DNA of 64,000 nucleotides from Taiwanofungus camphoratus (GCA_003999685.1 CP021227.1:186001-250000); one strand, 5' to 3'; numbered from the stretch's first letter, positions 23,590 to 36,174 are shown. Made by a program: numbers and translations. The notes: generated by a model from the letters alone, not told the origin.

Positions 23590-25354
23590 TGATACGACCT
23601 AGGGGACCCTGGTACCTAGGGAGTGCTCCGCAACGTGGCTGGGGGTAGTGTGATAACTGTGAGGGTGTGAGGGTAGGAGCTACAACCTGTATGATACTGG
23701 GAAACCTGTATGTCTTGTTTTGTAAGTGGGGGAGTAAGGGGTCAAGGGTCCTGCACAACAGGATCTTGTTCCTAAGTGCTATACTATCCCTAAGGCCTTG
23801 CGAGGCCCTCCGAAGTACACGAAGTCCTTCGAGATTCTGCGAAGTCCTTCGAAGTTTTTAGCTAAATCGCACGAGCTGACTTCGTAGGCTGTATAGAGTT
23901 AGGGGGCAATAAGCCAATGGACTATAATTTCTACTAAGCGGCAGAGGGTACGAGACTGCTGCGAAGTCCTTTTAGCTAGAGTTAGCTAAAGGGTGTAAGG
24001 CTTAGAGGTTTGTTAGAGCGAGGTGGGCGAGGTTTGGCTGGCGTAGGAGACTTGTAGGAGAGGTCGGATGGTTCGGAGAGCTAATACTTGGAATAGGAAT
24101 GAGGGAATGAGGTTGCTGGAAGCTCTGAAGTGTCTGATGACGTCGAGGTGTGGGTCGGAGAGTTCGAGGGCGTAGAGAGATGTACTATAGCCTGTAATGA
24201 AGGCTATGGGGGAGTCGTAGGGTTATTCGTAGGACGTAGGGATGACGCAACGTGAGCCTAAGGGTATAACTAAGGCGGAGGCCCACCGGATAGGTGCTAT
24301 AAGAGGTGCTGAAGGGCACGAAGTCACGGTGACTTCGTAGATCGTAGTGCGTAGTTCGGGAAGCGTAGACGTAGTTCGTAGATATATCGCGAGCGTAGAC
24401 GTAGTTCAAAGGTACTGAAACGGAGCTGGGGTGGAGACTTAGGGACCTTAGGACCGTTCCTAAGGTTGTACTCGCAGCGCTTTTCTGAGATCGGAGCTAC
24501 AGGGGAACTGGTATTCCAAAGAGAGAAGCGTACACTGAGGGGTCTCTCTCGTACATAGTAAACTACCTCTGACTAAATAGGGGAGCGTGAGGTGAACTAA
24601 TCTTGCGCGAAGTGATCCTTACAAGTCCGAAATGTGTACTAAAACGCATGGACTCCGAAGTGAACACGAGGGGGATAGGAACTCATTAGGAACTGAAACA
24701 GGGGAACTACGAACGGTAGAAAGGTGACCAACTTCATTCACGAGGGCGGGATGACTATCCGAGAGCAGCCATGCGCCGTGATCACCTATCTTAGCGGGCT
24801 AAGAGCGCACGAAGTTCTTAGCAGCGGGACTTGGCCTAATCGGGGCAGGAGGTGTCCTAACTGGGTGGAGGGTCATATGGGTACGCCCTAGGATGACCTT
24901 ATGGCATAGGATCGAGACCCATGGGGGTGCACAAGGCTTTCTAAGTCCAATTTCCGGAACTTCGGACCGTTTTGGAGCCTATCGGAGGTAACTGCAATCA
25001 CAAGAGCTAGGAGAGACTTAGCTAAGACTTCTTAGCTAAGCCCGGGATGAGTGACGTAGTAGATAGGACCTAGATCCAATGGAACAGTATGGGAGGGCCG
25101 GCAGTGTCCGATAGTGGACTTAGCAGGAGTTAGGGACTTCGCGTCTAGCATTCGAAATCTCGTAGCACCTCGTGTGACTTTGCAAGACTTCGTAGGGTCT
25201 TAGGAGGGTTTAGGAAGGAGAGGGGGCGTTAGGAATATTATAGGAACCTATCCCTCCTGTCGTAGGCTGTAGGAGAGTCTTAGAGTGGTCGGTTGGGGGA
25301 TCAGAAAGCTCCTAAAATCGTGATTCGGGGCCCAGGAGGCTACGGGACTCATCA
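23590..25354 (-). repeat. solo LTR of family A (copy 2), inserted in chromovirus pol
   Basis: 1765 bp, TGATACGACC to GGGACTCATCA, with the 4-bp duplication CCGG at 23586-23589 and 25355-25358. It is very similar to the LTRs of the full-length A element, so it is a fairly recent insertion, younger than the chromovirus it interrupts. Confidence 0.92.
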
Positions 25355-25358
25355 CCGG

Positions 25359-28300
25359 TGTGTCTGACCCGGGGTGTACGACGGGAATCCCTTGAGGTTC
25401 ATAGCCCATCATGACCTTGAAGGGTGACGCCTTGATCGTAGAATGCTCACGTGAGTTGTGAGCGAATTGTGCTGAGCCCAGCAGCGTTGACCAATTGTCT
25501 GGGTTGTTGCTCGTAAAGCATCGCAGGTAGATCTCCAGTTCCTGGTTGACTCGTTCCGTCTCTCCATCCGTTTGGGGGTGGAACGCTGTGCTCATGGCTG
25601 ACTTGATTCCGGTCATACGGCAGAGCTCCTGGAATACCTTTGATGCGAACTGTGGTCCTCGATTGCTAATGATCTTGTCCGGAAGACCAAACCACTTGTA
25701 CACCTCGCAATATAATGCCTCGGCTGTTCCTGATGCATCAATCGTTTTGTTGCATGGAATGAAAATTACCCCCTTCGTAAGGTCGTGGTCCACAACGACC
25801 AAAATTGAATCGTAGCCCTCCGAAGTCGGCAAATCCGTGATGAAATCGCAGCAGAAAGTACTGAACGGAGTGGCGTGCTGCGCGGATTTGATCGGGAGTA
25901 GGGCCGGTCGGGTGGGGTGTGTGTTAACTTTCATTTGCTGGCAAGTGCCGCAACCTTTGACGTATCGCGTGACAAAGTCAGCCATTCCAGGCCACCAGTA
26001 GTCTCGTCGAATAGACGAGAGAGTTTTCTGAATTCCGGGGTGGCCAGCGGAGGGGAGGTCGTGATAATTCGAGACTGTTTGTCGTCGTAGGTCCTCGTCC
26101 AGGGGAATATACACCCGATTATCGTAGAGGAGGTCTCCGTCTCGAATTGTCCAGTGGTCGTTTGAGCCGTTTCGTGCATTGCGCATCCCTTCCGTATACA
26201 CCGAGTCATTTACACATGCTTCTGCGATAGAAGCCCTGAGACTCGTGTCGATTGCTGCTGCCCATACCTTATCTGGTAGGACGGTTACATCCTGGTTGTC
26301 TGATGAACCGTCGTCGTGGTCGGGGCGTCGGAAGAGCGCGTCGCTTTGCACCATTTGCGTGCCCAGTACATGAATTAACCTGTAATCGAATTTGGACAAG
26401 CGAAGAGCCCATCGCGCTTGCCTTCGATTCAGATTCCGTGCCATCTTCCAGTATGTCAGATTCTTGTGGTTGCTATAAATCGTGACTGGATACGGGCTTC
26501 CGATGAGAAGGTGACTCCATTCGTTGAGTCCTCTCATGACGCCCATGAGTTCTCGGTCATAGACGTCGTAATTTCGTTCCGCTGGCGTCATGCTCTGGGA
26601 AATATAACCGCACGGATGCCAATCGCCGTTGTCGTCCTTTTGCCTAAGGACGGCCCCCGTGGCGAACTTTGATGCATCCGTTTCCAACGCGAACGGCTTC
26701 TCTGGGTCAGGCATCTGCAAAACCGGTTGTTCCAGGAAAGCTTTCTTCAGTGCCTTGAAAGCTTCCTGCTGTTCATCGTCCCAGTGCCATTTGACGTCCT
26801 TTCGCGTGAGCGAGACCAGAGGCTGGGCCAGATGCGAGAAGTTGTGTATAAACCGATGGTAGAAGTTCCCAAATCCGATGAACGACCTAACCTCCCTGAG
26901 GTTCTTAGGTATCGGCCAGTCCTTGATGCCGGCTACCTTGACTGGGTCCATGGCGAGTTGTCCAGGTCTAATGATCATGCCTAAGAATTCGACTTCTTGC
27001 ACGTTGAATTTGCATTTCTCCGGTTTGAGATACAGGTCGGTATCTCGAATTCTTTCGATAACTCGCCGTGTTCGCTTCTTATGCTCCTCGGGGTCTGTCG
27101 AGTAGATAAGGATGTTGTCCATATAGATTGCCAACCATCCTTCCTTGAGCATGTCTGCGAAGACCGTGTTCATCATCCGTTGGAACGTCGCCGGTGAGTT
27201 GCACATCCCGAAGAACATTACCAGGGGTTCATAGAACGAGGGAGGCCCTTCCTCAGCTGCTGGAACACCGAAAGCCGCTTTCCACTCGTCACCTTCCTTG
27301 ATGCGAAGGTTGTTGTATCCTTGACGAAGGTCCATTTTCGTGAAGATCGTGGCGTTATTGAGGCGTTCCAGAAGCTCTGTTACGAGGGGAAGAGGGTATC
27401 TGTCTTTGATCGTTCCCTCGTTGAGTTCCCTGTAGTCCTGGCAAGGTCAGTATCCGCCGTCCTTCTTGTCCACGAAGAAGAACGGACTTGCGAGTGGCGA
27501 TTTGGACGGTCGAATGTACCCTTTCTCTATATTCTCTTTGAGGAACTTGTCCAGTTCCGTTCGTTGATCCCGGTTGAGGGAATACGTCGTCTGCTTGAAG
27601 TCTTTAAAATCCGGCTTGAGATTTATCTCATGGTCGAACTCCGAATGCTGGGGAAGTCTCGCTGCTTTAGCTTTGTCGAACACCGGGAGGAGATCATGGA
27701 GGTACTCGGGGACGAGTTCTGTGACCGGTTTCTCCTCTTTCTTGGCGTGTTCCTTGATAGCGAGTTCCGTGGATGTGGTGAGTCGACCGATGTCATGCTT
27801 GACCTGCCAGATAAGATCGTTTTCGAGACGGCGATAGGTTCCGTCGAGAGGGTACCTTTCCTCCGTAAGAGGTGCGTCTCGATACGCTGGGTGTGAGTCC
27901 CATCCATACGTTGTGATTCGATTGTCTCCTTCAATGAACGCTATGACCAGTTCATCGTCGTCGATCGTTTCCATCGCTTGATCCAATGTGATACCGTTGA
28001 CCGATTCTTCTACCAGGGGTGCAACTGGGGTGTCGCGGTGTGCGGTCTGCCTAGACATTTCTGTCGTTGGCAAGACAGGAGACATGGTGTCGATCACCTG
28101 GAAGTCTCCTTTGTCTTCTACCTCTTCAATGGTGGGCTGCCATTGTTCCTTGAGGCGTTTGTCTCTTTCGGCGAGGAATGCCGCTACCTGTGGACAGGGG
28201 GGTGCTGACCAGTCTACCTCATAGTCTAGCACGGGATCCAGGGCTTCTTCCTGTTCTCGTTCAGCCAGTTTCTTCAGCTCCAGTCGCGCTATTCGTTGCG

Positions 28301-30131
28301 CGATGATCCCCTTCTTCCACTCTCGAGATTCTTGCGGGGTCATGCGGTGCTTCAGTTCCACACGACCCCCCTTCCAGTCGATACTGGGGTTCTCGAGTTT
28401 GAGCCAAGTATGTCCGAAGATGACGTCTTCGTTCCCTATACTGGCTACGTATGCTTTGACAAACCAGGGCTCGTTCCCGATCTTGTACGATAGCAAGGCT
28501 CATCTGTTAATGAGCGCCTGCTTGTTGGCAGTGCCGTCCACGTTGAACACCGGTATTGGGCGTGGTAGTGCCTCAGTTCGTAACTTGTGTTCCTTAACAA
28601 ATCGTGGATGCACGAATATTCCCGATGCGCCACTATCGATAAAGGCGCGGGCTTCGACGGCTTTTCGTCCCACAGTAATCGGAATGTGAAGAGCTCTGTC
28701 ATTCCGGACTACAAGCACAACACGGGACAGTGAAATGGATACGGGCAGTGGTTGCGTCGGCTCACCCTGCCCCTTTAAAAATGTTCCTAACTCCTCGAAC
28801 ATCGCCCTTTTCTCATCCGATGAGAGCGTCTTGATGTACGAGCGGAAGTCCATGGGGGATCGCGCCTCGGATTCCTTCAAGGTATTCCTTTGGCCTACCT
28901 TGGCCGTCTTTTTCAGACATCTGCGCACCGCGTGTCCTCCCTTGTGGCAGTAGAAACATAGACGATTGTCCATGTGGTACTTCCTTTCCTTCTCGCTGAG
29001 GTTGCATCCGTCTTCCCACTTCTTGGTGAACGGTGTGGGACGTGGGGTAACGAGTGCGTCCACCTCCATGGGTTCGCCGTAGTCGACGTCGGTAGTGGCG
29101 GAGAGGGTTTGGTCGATCCCTCTGTAGACGGCGTCGAGGTGAAGAACATCGGCGTACCATTTCTCCATGGAGTTGGGTCGCTCCGTATTGGTGCGGCCTG
29201 CGAGTGTCGTGTAGATCTGGCGATCCAGACCTTTGATGAAGATCGCCCTCAACGTGGGGTAATTGTTTTCGGTGCGTTGGCCTTGGAGGCCCACGATGGC
29301 GTCCTTTAACTTGGCCTTTTCTGCCAGGAGTCGGAACCTCTCCACGTACATCTTTGTACTGACCTTGGTTTTCTTGTTTAGTTGCTTGGCCGGCAACTCC
29401 ATTAGCACCTGGTGAGCCCGCTGGACTCCTTCGTGCTCGGGGAACGCGAGTCGCAAGCTCGCCTTGAATACGTCCCAGCTAGCGTAAGGAGCATGCCCTC
29501 CCGCGGCCCGTTCGTAAAACGTATCGCGTCAGATACGTGCATCCTGCCCTCCTTTCATGAGAGCGACTGTGTAAGCGATCTTTGCGTCATCGCTTAACCC
29601 TTGATTGTTGGTGGCAGTGAGGTAGTGCTCCACCCACTGGAGAAAACGCTCCAGATCTTCTCCTTGCCCGGTGAACGGCTCCGGTGCAGGAATGTCGAGC
29701 TTAAGGGGTCGACTCCCCTGATGCTGTTGCGCCAAAAGGTGCGCTATAAGCGCCTCGAGCTCCGCCCTGGTCATTGTTGCGATAGTAGCCATCGTGGTAG
29801 GGGTGGTAGGTGTTACGGGTGTGGAAGGGAGTGATGGGAACGTGGGAGTAGTCGGGGTGGCTATCAACGATGTCGAAGGTATCGATGCAGGAAAGAAACC
29901 AGCTGGGTCTCTTCCATCTGGCGAAGGGTTACGCCTGAAATAGGAGGCTAATTTCTCCTGTGCTCGTCGAGCCGAAATTGTCCCTGCCCACGCGAGTGGG
30001 GAGTTCGGGTAGATCAGATCGAGGTTCTGGTCAACGAAAGTCCAACGAAGACGATCGTACCGAAGCGATGTGGCGTTTACTTGAGTCGGCAATCCCCAAG
30101 CGGTGGGGTCGACTGTCTCGATGGTAGACAT
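25359..30131 (-). mobile_element. chromovirus internal region: gag, protease, RT, RNase H, integrase
   Basis: Minus-strand coding remains of the C element. gag begins near 30131 and carries a CCHC knuckle (CFYCHKGGHAVRRC, about 28950). The aspartic protease segment (FIDSGASGIFVHPRF) is near 28630. RT (EKGYIRPSKSPLASPFFFVD, then YMDNILIYS) lies at about 27530-26980, RNase H near 26690-26290, and the integrase zinc-binding and catalytic core at about 26080-25400. Order and motifs are those of Ty3/gypsy chromoviruses. The frame is interrupted a few times, so the copy is broken. Confidence 0.88.
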
Positions 30132-30193
30132 GGTGTCTGTCGGTTAGCCCTACTAGATAAGACTAGGGGCGACTTAGCGTAAGTTCGATCTTT

Positions 30194-30456
30194 TGATACA
30201 AGCTGGTATCAACGACCGGAAAGCCTCGGACGTGAGGACCTGGCTACTAGAGATAGTAGTGAGGCTTTATGGACACTGCGTATGTCCTCCTGGGCGAAGT
30301 CGAGAGGGTCGAGCGAGTACTCAGGTACGAAGCGAGAGGTCGCAAGATACGAGTATAAGATTGCTAGTGATAACTAGCTACTTGGTAACCAGATCGAACT
30401 TAAGGTCCGACCTACAAAGTACAGGGCCTTATATACGTATTCTACTCTGCGCACGG
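30194..30456 (-). repeat. 5' LTR of the chromovirus, first piece (rest at 48065-48344)
   Basis: Matches the first 263 bp of the LTR at 21864-22406. The A element inserted here duplicated ACGG (30453-30456); the other side reads ATGG (48061-48064). The remaining 280 bp follow at 48065-48344, restoring a 543-bp LTR. Confidence 0.9.
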
Positions 30457-32221
30457 TGATACGACCTAGGGGACCCTGGTACCTAGGGAGTGCTCCGCAA
30501 CGTGGCTGGGGGTAGTGTGATAACTGTGAGGGTGTGAGGGTAGGAGCTACAACCTGTATGATACCGGGAAACCTGTATGTCTTGTTTTTGTAAGTAGGGG
30601 AGTAAGGGGTCAAGGGTCCTGCACAACAGGATCTTGTTCCTAAGTGTTATACTATCCCTAAGGCCTTGCGAGGCCCTCCGAAGTACACGAAGTCCTTCGA
30701 GATTCTGCGAAGTCCTTCGAAGTTTTAGCTAAATCGCGCGAGCTGACTTCGTAGGCTGTATAGAGTTAGGGAGCAATAAGCCAATGGACTATAATTTCTA
30801 CTAAGCGGCAGAGGGTACGAGACTGCTGCGAAGTCCTTTTAGCTAGAGTTAGCTAAAGGGTGTAAGGCTTAGAGGTTTGTTAGAGCGAGGTGGGCGAGGT
30901 TTGGCTGGCGTAGGAGACTTGTAGGAGAGGTCGGATGGTTCGGAGAGCTAATACTTGGAATAGGAATGAGGGAACGAGGTTGCTGGAAGCTCTGAAGTGT
31001 CTGATGACGTCGAGGTGTGGGTCGGAGAGTTCGAGGGCGTAGAGAGATGTACTATAGCCTGTAATGAAGGCTATGGGGGAGTCGTAGGGTTATTCGTAGG
31101 ACGTAGGGATGACGCAACGTGAGCCTAAGGGTATAACTAAGGCGGAGGCCCACCGGATAGGTGCTATAAGAGGTGCTGAAGGGCACGAAGTCACGGTGAC
31201 TTCGTAGATCGTAGTGCGTAGTTCGGGAAGCGTAGACGTAGTTCGTAGATATATCGCGAGCGTAGACGTAGTTCAAAGGTACTGAAACGGAGCTGGGGTG
31301 GAGACTTAGGGACCTTAGGACCGTTCCTAAGGTTGTACTCGCAGCGCTTTCCTGAGATCGGAGCTACAGGGGAACTGGTATTCCAAAGAGAGAAGCGTAC
31401 ACTGAGGGGTCTCTCTCGTACATAGTAAACTACCTCTGACTAAATAGGGGAGCGTGAGGTGAACTAATCTTGCGCGAAGTGATCCTTACAAGTCCGAAAT
31501 GTGTACTAAAACGCATGGACTCCGAAGTGAACACGAGGGGGATAGGAACTAATTAGGAACTGAAACAGGGGAACTACGAACGGTAGAAAGGTGACCAACT
31601 TCATTCACGAGGGCGGGATGACTATCCGAGAGCAGCCATGCGCCGTGATCACCTATCTCAGCGGGCTAAGAGCGCACGAAGTTCTTAGCAGCGGGACTTG
31701 GCCTAATCAGGGCAGGAGGTGTCCTAACTGGGTGGAGGGTCATGTGGGTACACCCTAGGATGACCTTATGGCATAGGATCGAGACCCATGGGGGTGCACA
31801 AGGCTTCCTAAGTCCAGCTTCCAGAACTTCGGACCGTTTCGGAGCCTATCGGAGGTAACTGCAATCACAAGAGCTAGGAGAGACTTAGCTAAGACTTCTT
31901 AGCTAAGCCCGGGATGAGTGACGTAGTAGATAGGACCTAGATCCAATGGAACAGTATGGGAGGGCCGGCAGTGTCCGATAGTGGACTTAGCAGGAGTTAG
32001 GGACTTCGCGTCTAGCATTCGAAATCTCGTAGCACCTCATGTGACTTTGCAAGACTTCGTAGGGTGTTAGGAGGGTTTAGGAAAGAAAGGGGGCGTTAGG
32101 AATATTATTGGAACCTATCCCTCCTGTCGTAGGATGTAGGAGAGTCTTAGAGTGGTCGGTTGGGGGATCAGAAAGCTCCTAAAATCGCGATTCGGGGCCC
32201 AGGAGGCTACGGGACTCATCA
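30457..32221 (-). repeat. 3' LTR of the A element
   Basis: 1765 bp, TGATACGACC to GGGACTCATCA in plus-strand reading. Nearly identical to 46296-48060. The polypurine tract lies directly to its right (32222-32234). It holds repeated TTAGCTAA palindromes and many CTTCG/CGAAG words. Confidence 0.92.
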
Positions 32222-32254
32222 CCTCCTCCCTATTGAAATCCTGACTGTCCTCAG
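32222..32254 (-). promoter_or_regulatory. polypurine tract of the A element (plus-strand primer site)
   Basis: On the sense strand AATAGGGAGGAGG lies directly against the 3' LTR, as expected for the RNase H-resistant primer of plus-strand synthesis. The sequence upstream (CTGAGGACAG) recurs with the purine tract at 35739-35771. Confidence 0.7.
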
Positions 32255-32388
32255 TCAGAGTGCGTGACCGTGGGAATTTGTAGCCTATCGCGTCCGATCT
32301 GCGAAGCGGGCGATATCCTGATAGAAGTTAATCGTGGGTGCCTCTTATCTTTTCCTCCTCCTCCCCTTTTGCCTTTCCCTTCCCCATC

Positions 32389-33766
32389 ATGTTCGACGAT
32401 ATGGACTCTGATGGTGTTGGCCTAGCTCACAGCGATGTCCTGGCGCTTCTCGATTCTTGTCCGGAGGGCGTAGCGGAGGTCGAAGATTACCTGTGGTGGG
32501 CGAGGAACTTAGGACGTCGTGTGGTACGTACCCTCCTCGATCGCTCGTTACATCGTCTTCACTGCGTTATAGGGTAACTGGCGGGTCCTGTCCCAGGCTT
32601 CGAACGCTCCTGCTGATCCTACCTTAGAGGCCGCCATCGTCGAAGGTTTGACGGCGATCCTCCCTCTCACGGACTCGTCGTGGATCTCGTGGGCGTGTAC
32701 CGGCTTTCCTCAGTTCGCCGCTATGCTTCAAGAGCGAGACGCGCAGCGCGAACTTGCCCGCGCGACCGAACGACTTCGTGTGGAGGCGGCCGAGCACGCT
32801 GCGCTTGAACGCGCTGCCCAACTTGCGGCTTCGTCTTCTGCTCCTTCGCCGGCCCCTAGTCGTACCTCATCGCGCACTCGTCGTCCCTCAGCTCGGGCCA
32901 AGGCAGCAGCTTCTACTCGTGCGGCTTCCCAGGCCAGCTCGATCATGGCCTCCGTTTCTAGCGGCCAAGTCAGCGAACTCGCCTCGTCCACGAGTTCGGG
33001 TGTCTTCGTAGGGGTCCCTCCTGCCCAGGGGAAGGATGCTGCGAAGGCGAAGGCTCCTCCGACGCCCGAAGCCCTGGCTAACATGGCGAAGGCGGCGGAG
33101 CATAGGCGAACTCATGCGAAGGTGAGTGCACGTCCTTTTCGTGACTGTTCGCGGCTTATCATTGCTACCTAGTGCAATCGCTGCAGCACCTACACCACAG
33201 ACTTTGAGTGCGAACTCCCCGCGGGTGCCGTGAAGTGTGGTAAGTGCCTGCGAGAGTCACAGGGGTGTTATTGGGGCGGATTCTCCGTAGACGGTAAGGA
33301 GCGCGGCGTGCGCGTTTCGAAGCGTGATAGGGCTTCTCGTGCCCTCGTTAGCGCATCATTGCTGATGTTAGGGTGTCCCTTAGCTGCGGGCCAACCTCCT
33401 CAGGTGTCCCCACCTCGCGTCCGCGAGTCCAAGAAGGCGAAGTCGACCCCTGCGCCTACGATGTCGCTCGAGGCCTCGCTGGCCCTTAACGGCGCCGAAT
33501 ACTTGGACGGCCTTACCCCTGCACATCAAGCCGTTGTCGAAGGCCTCTGGTATGACCGCACGATGGCCGAGAGTCGCGCGATGCGTCTCGAAGACTACAT
33601 CTCGGGGCTCTATCGCGCCGAAACCGCCCTAACCGGTCGTACGCCTGCGCCGCTCAACTTGAGCTCTCTCCCTCTTCCTCGCCGTCGCGTCGCCACCTCC
33701 TCTACTGATCCTGGTCCCTCCGGTGAGTCCGAGCAGGATGAGGAAGATGCTGAGGCCGAGGTTTAG
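32389..33766 (+). CDS. antisense accessory gene of the A element with a Cys cluster
   Basis: Runs opposite to gag-pol, between integrase and the 3' LTR. The ATG at 32389 opens a frame starting MFDDMDSDGVGLAHSD. Three open stretches (32389-32523, 32573-33121, 33173-33766) share one phase and are separated by two candidate introns of 49-51 bp with GTACGT/TAG and GTGAGT/TAG ends. The middle is Ala/Arg/Glu-rich, probably helical, followed by Ser/Pro-rich sequence. The third begins with a Cys cluster (CNRCSTYTTDFEC, then CGKCLRESQGCYW) that looks metal-binding. Length about 425 residues. Function unknown. Antisense extra ORFs at this place are known from some plant Ty3 elements such as Grande; I do not know of a described fungal case. 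Confidence 0.6.
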
Positions 33767-34298
33767 AAGTTGGGGGGTTCATAGTTTGTCATCTCGCCCG
33801 TTCCGTATCTGTCGCACCAACGTGCTGTATTCTCTCTCGTTGCGCGTCCCTTTGCTAGGGACCTTTTCCAGTATGTGTACAGTAGTCTGAATATAGCGGA
33901 CGCAAACGTCGTCCTTGTGAAAAGGTTCCTAAGTGCATGAAGTAACCAACCAACACAGAGATGAATTAGAAGACTTAGGGGGATAAACTGCGCTCATTTA
34001 GGCTCAGTAAATCATCATGGCCTTGAAGGGCATAAGGCCCCTCGCGCAATCTTCGCTCCGCTCAGCGTTTTAGGAGCCTTTAGAACGATATCGCGACTTC
34101 GTGAGTTAAATCACTATAGTAAAAAGTAGGAGATGTTGTAAGTAAAAATTCGTAGACATTCGGAACTTCGTAGCTGTCAAAACTGAGTGGGGGCTTGTTG
34201 GGGAAAGTAAAACATGACCAAACGGTATGCGAAAAGTAAAATGGACGTAGCGTAATCTTAGCTAAAGTCGGGGTATCGTCGATTGCTCCTCTGATTCT
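33767..34298. other. spacer between the antisense gene and the integrase of the A element
   Basis: About 530 bp between two convergent coding regions, so it should hold both 3' ends. No ORF or repeat beyond short runs of element-typical words (CTTCG, TTCGTAG) was seen. Confidence 0.5.
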
Positions 34299-36028
34299 TT
34301 AGTGAGGTTCGGATGGACTAGAGCCGGACTTAGGAGAGTAGGGATACGATCCTAGTTCTTCGTCATCGCCTTGGGTGGTAGTCAGCTCTAGTTCGCGAAG
34401 TCGCTCCGTTGACACGTCCAGGAGTTCGGTAGGAAGTTCGAGGGCTTTTCGCGCTAAGTAGGGGATGACTCGGAAGGCTGCCGTAGGCCTGTCGAGTACC
34501 GAACCATCCAATTCGCATAGGATATAAGCACCACCTTTGTTTCTAGATACCACGAGTACTGGGCCGAGGTAGCGAGGTCGCATCTTTCGATTTAGGGACT
34601 TTTCTATCTGTGTGTTGCGAATTAGTACTAAATCGCCCTTTTCGAAGTTGAAATCGTGGATGGCGTGCTTATGCTTCTCTTCGAATCGCAGAGCAGCTTG
34701 TCTTCGCGCTTCGTAGACCTTCGAATGTAGTTCTGCTACCTGAGTCACCCGCTTTTGCAATGCGATAGCTCGACGTGCGATAAGATCGGTCGTGGATAGC
34801 ATGGAGGACGGAGGAGGAAGGATATAGGTGGCCTCTACGACGTCCAAAGGGATAACAGGGTGGGTGCCAGTGACCGCGAAATAGGGCGAACATCCCATGC
34901 GCTTTCGAGTCGTGATCCTTTCGGACCAGAAGACTGAGTACGTTGCCTGAGACCATTTAGACTCTTCGCCATCCATGGCCTTGAATAGAGCCTGCCTAAC
35001 ATCGAAGTGAGGCCTCTCCACCAGTCCGTTGGCACGCGAATTGTACCCGCTAATTCGGATGTGTCGTAGCTGGTACTTCTTCGCTATGTAGTTCGTGGCT
35101 TTTATGAAGGGAGCGCCGTTGTCCGTGACTATCTCCGATAGTGCGCCCCACCTACAAACAAAGTCTTCGAAGAGCCATTCTGCCAAAGCTTTAGCCGTCT
35201 CCTTGCGAAGCATCCAAAATTCGGGGTACTGGGTTAGAGAACACCGGCCTTGCACCAAGTACCTAAATCCGTTAGAAGGGGGCATATGCATGGTATCTAT
35301 ATGAACCTTTGCGAAGATCGGAGCGGGCGTAGCGACCGTAGGAGGGATTAGGATCTGCCGCACTTGGCGAATCTGGCATGGGTGGCAGCTTCGAACATAC
35401 CAGGCAATGTCGATATGATGGTAGGGCCACCAAAACCGCTCCGAAATCAGCACCTTCGTAGCGTGTATTCCTCGATGCGCGACTGCATCGTGACATTCTC
35501 GGAGGATTCGTAGACGATCTGCCTGCTTAACAACTAGTTTGTGAGCTCCTTGTGGATCTTTGCGCCATAGTATGTCCTCATTGAGGAAGAATAGAAGACA
35601 GTATTTTATGAAACCTTCGTATTCTGAATCCGATAGGTTGGCAGGTCTCGCGAGGCTTCGTAGGAATTTTGCTACTAAGTCAAGTCTTGCGTCAGCTTCC
35701 TTGGCCATTTCGGATCTTGGGACGGTATCGTAGCTCTCCTCCTCCCTATTGAGACCTTGGCTGTCCTCAGCCAACTCGGAGGCGAAGGTTGGAGCTATCG
35801 GAGGTGTGGGTGTTGTGATAGGAATGTTAGAGGCGAATTCGTAAGGGAATGGGGTAGAAATTGATGGTATAGGATGGGAAGGGGGGGCTTGGATGTGATG
35901 TAGAAACGAGTGCATTTTGTCTATCCAGTCTTCAAAGTCTTCTTCGCTGCTCTCTTCTTGATCTCCTGGCTGGGGGGTTCGTCTTGATAGTCCGTCTGGT
36001 CCATGCATCGTACCTGGTACATGTACTA
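34299..36028 (-). CDS. integrase part of A-element pol
   Basis: Minus-strand frame from the DIRS insertion point to 34299. It begins with the typical end of the RNase H region (VHVPGTMHGPDGLSRR). It then has an acidic linker containing the internal polypurine copy (35739-35771), an HHCC zinc-binding domain (HRGIHATKV..., SCHPCQIRQ, about 35480-35370), an integrase core (HIDTMHMP, IVTDNGAPF, GLVERP) and a C-terminal basic domain (RNTQIEKSLNRKMRPRYLGP). It belongs to the same pol as 41230-43365. Confidence 0.88.
35739..35771 (-). promoter_or_regulatory. second, internal copy of the polypurine tract in the A element
   Basis: CTCAATAGGGAGGAGG on the sense strand repeats the tract at the 3' LTR, and the purine run together with the adjacent CTGAGGACAG block matches 32222-32254 at about 28 of 33 positions. 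It lies in the coding region just before the integrase zinc-binding domain. Confidence 0.6.
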
Positions 36029-36106
36029 GGGTGAAATGGAATCGGCTTCTAAGCGAGCGCGAGGCACGAGCGCGACCATAGAATATAGTCTACGTACGGA
36101 TTAGGC

Positions 36107-36174
36107 AGTGCGACGCGCTCTCTCTTATCCAGCGTCGCACACTGCAAAAACACTGCTCGACGACACAGTTCTCA
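36107..36174. repeat. inverted repeats at the left end of the DIRS element
   Basis: GCAGTGCGACGC and GCGTCGCACACTGC face each other around a short spacer (about 36107-36145), followed by further CGACAC/GTGTCG pairs. DIRS elements carry complementary end sequences used in circularisation; this could be part of that system. The partner at the right end was not identified by eye. Confidence 0.5.

Noticed and set aside
24185-24409. A 74-codon minus-strand frame that is conserved in four places (15977, 24185, 31052, 46891)
   Set aside because: It lies within the A LTR and is conserved only because the LTR copies are similar; no coding signal beyond that.
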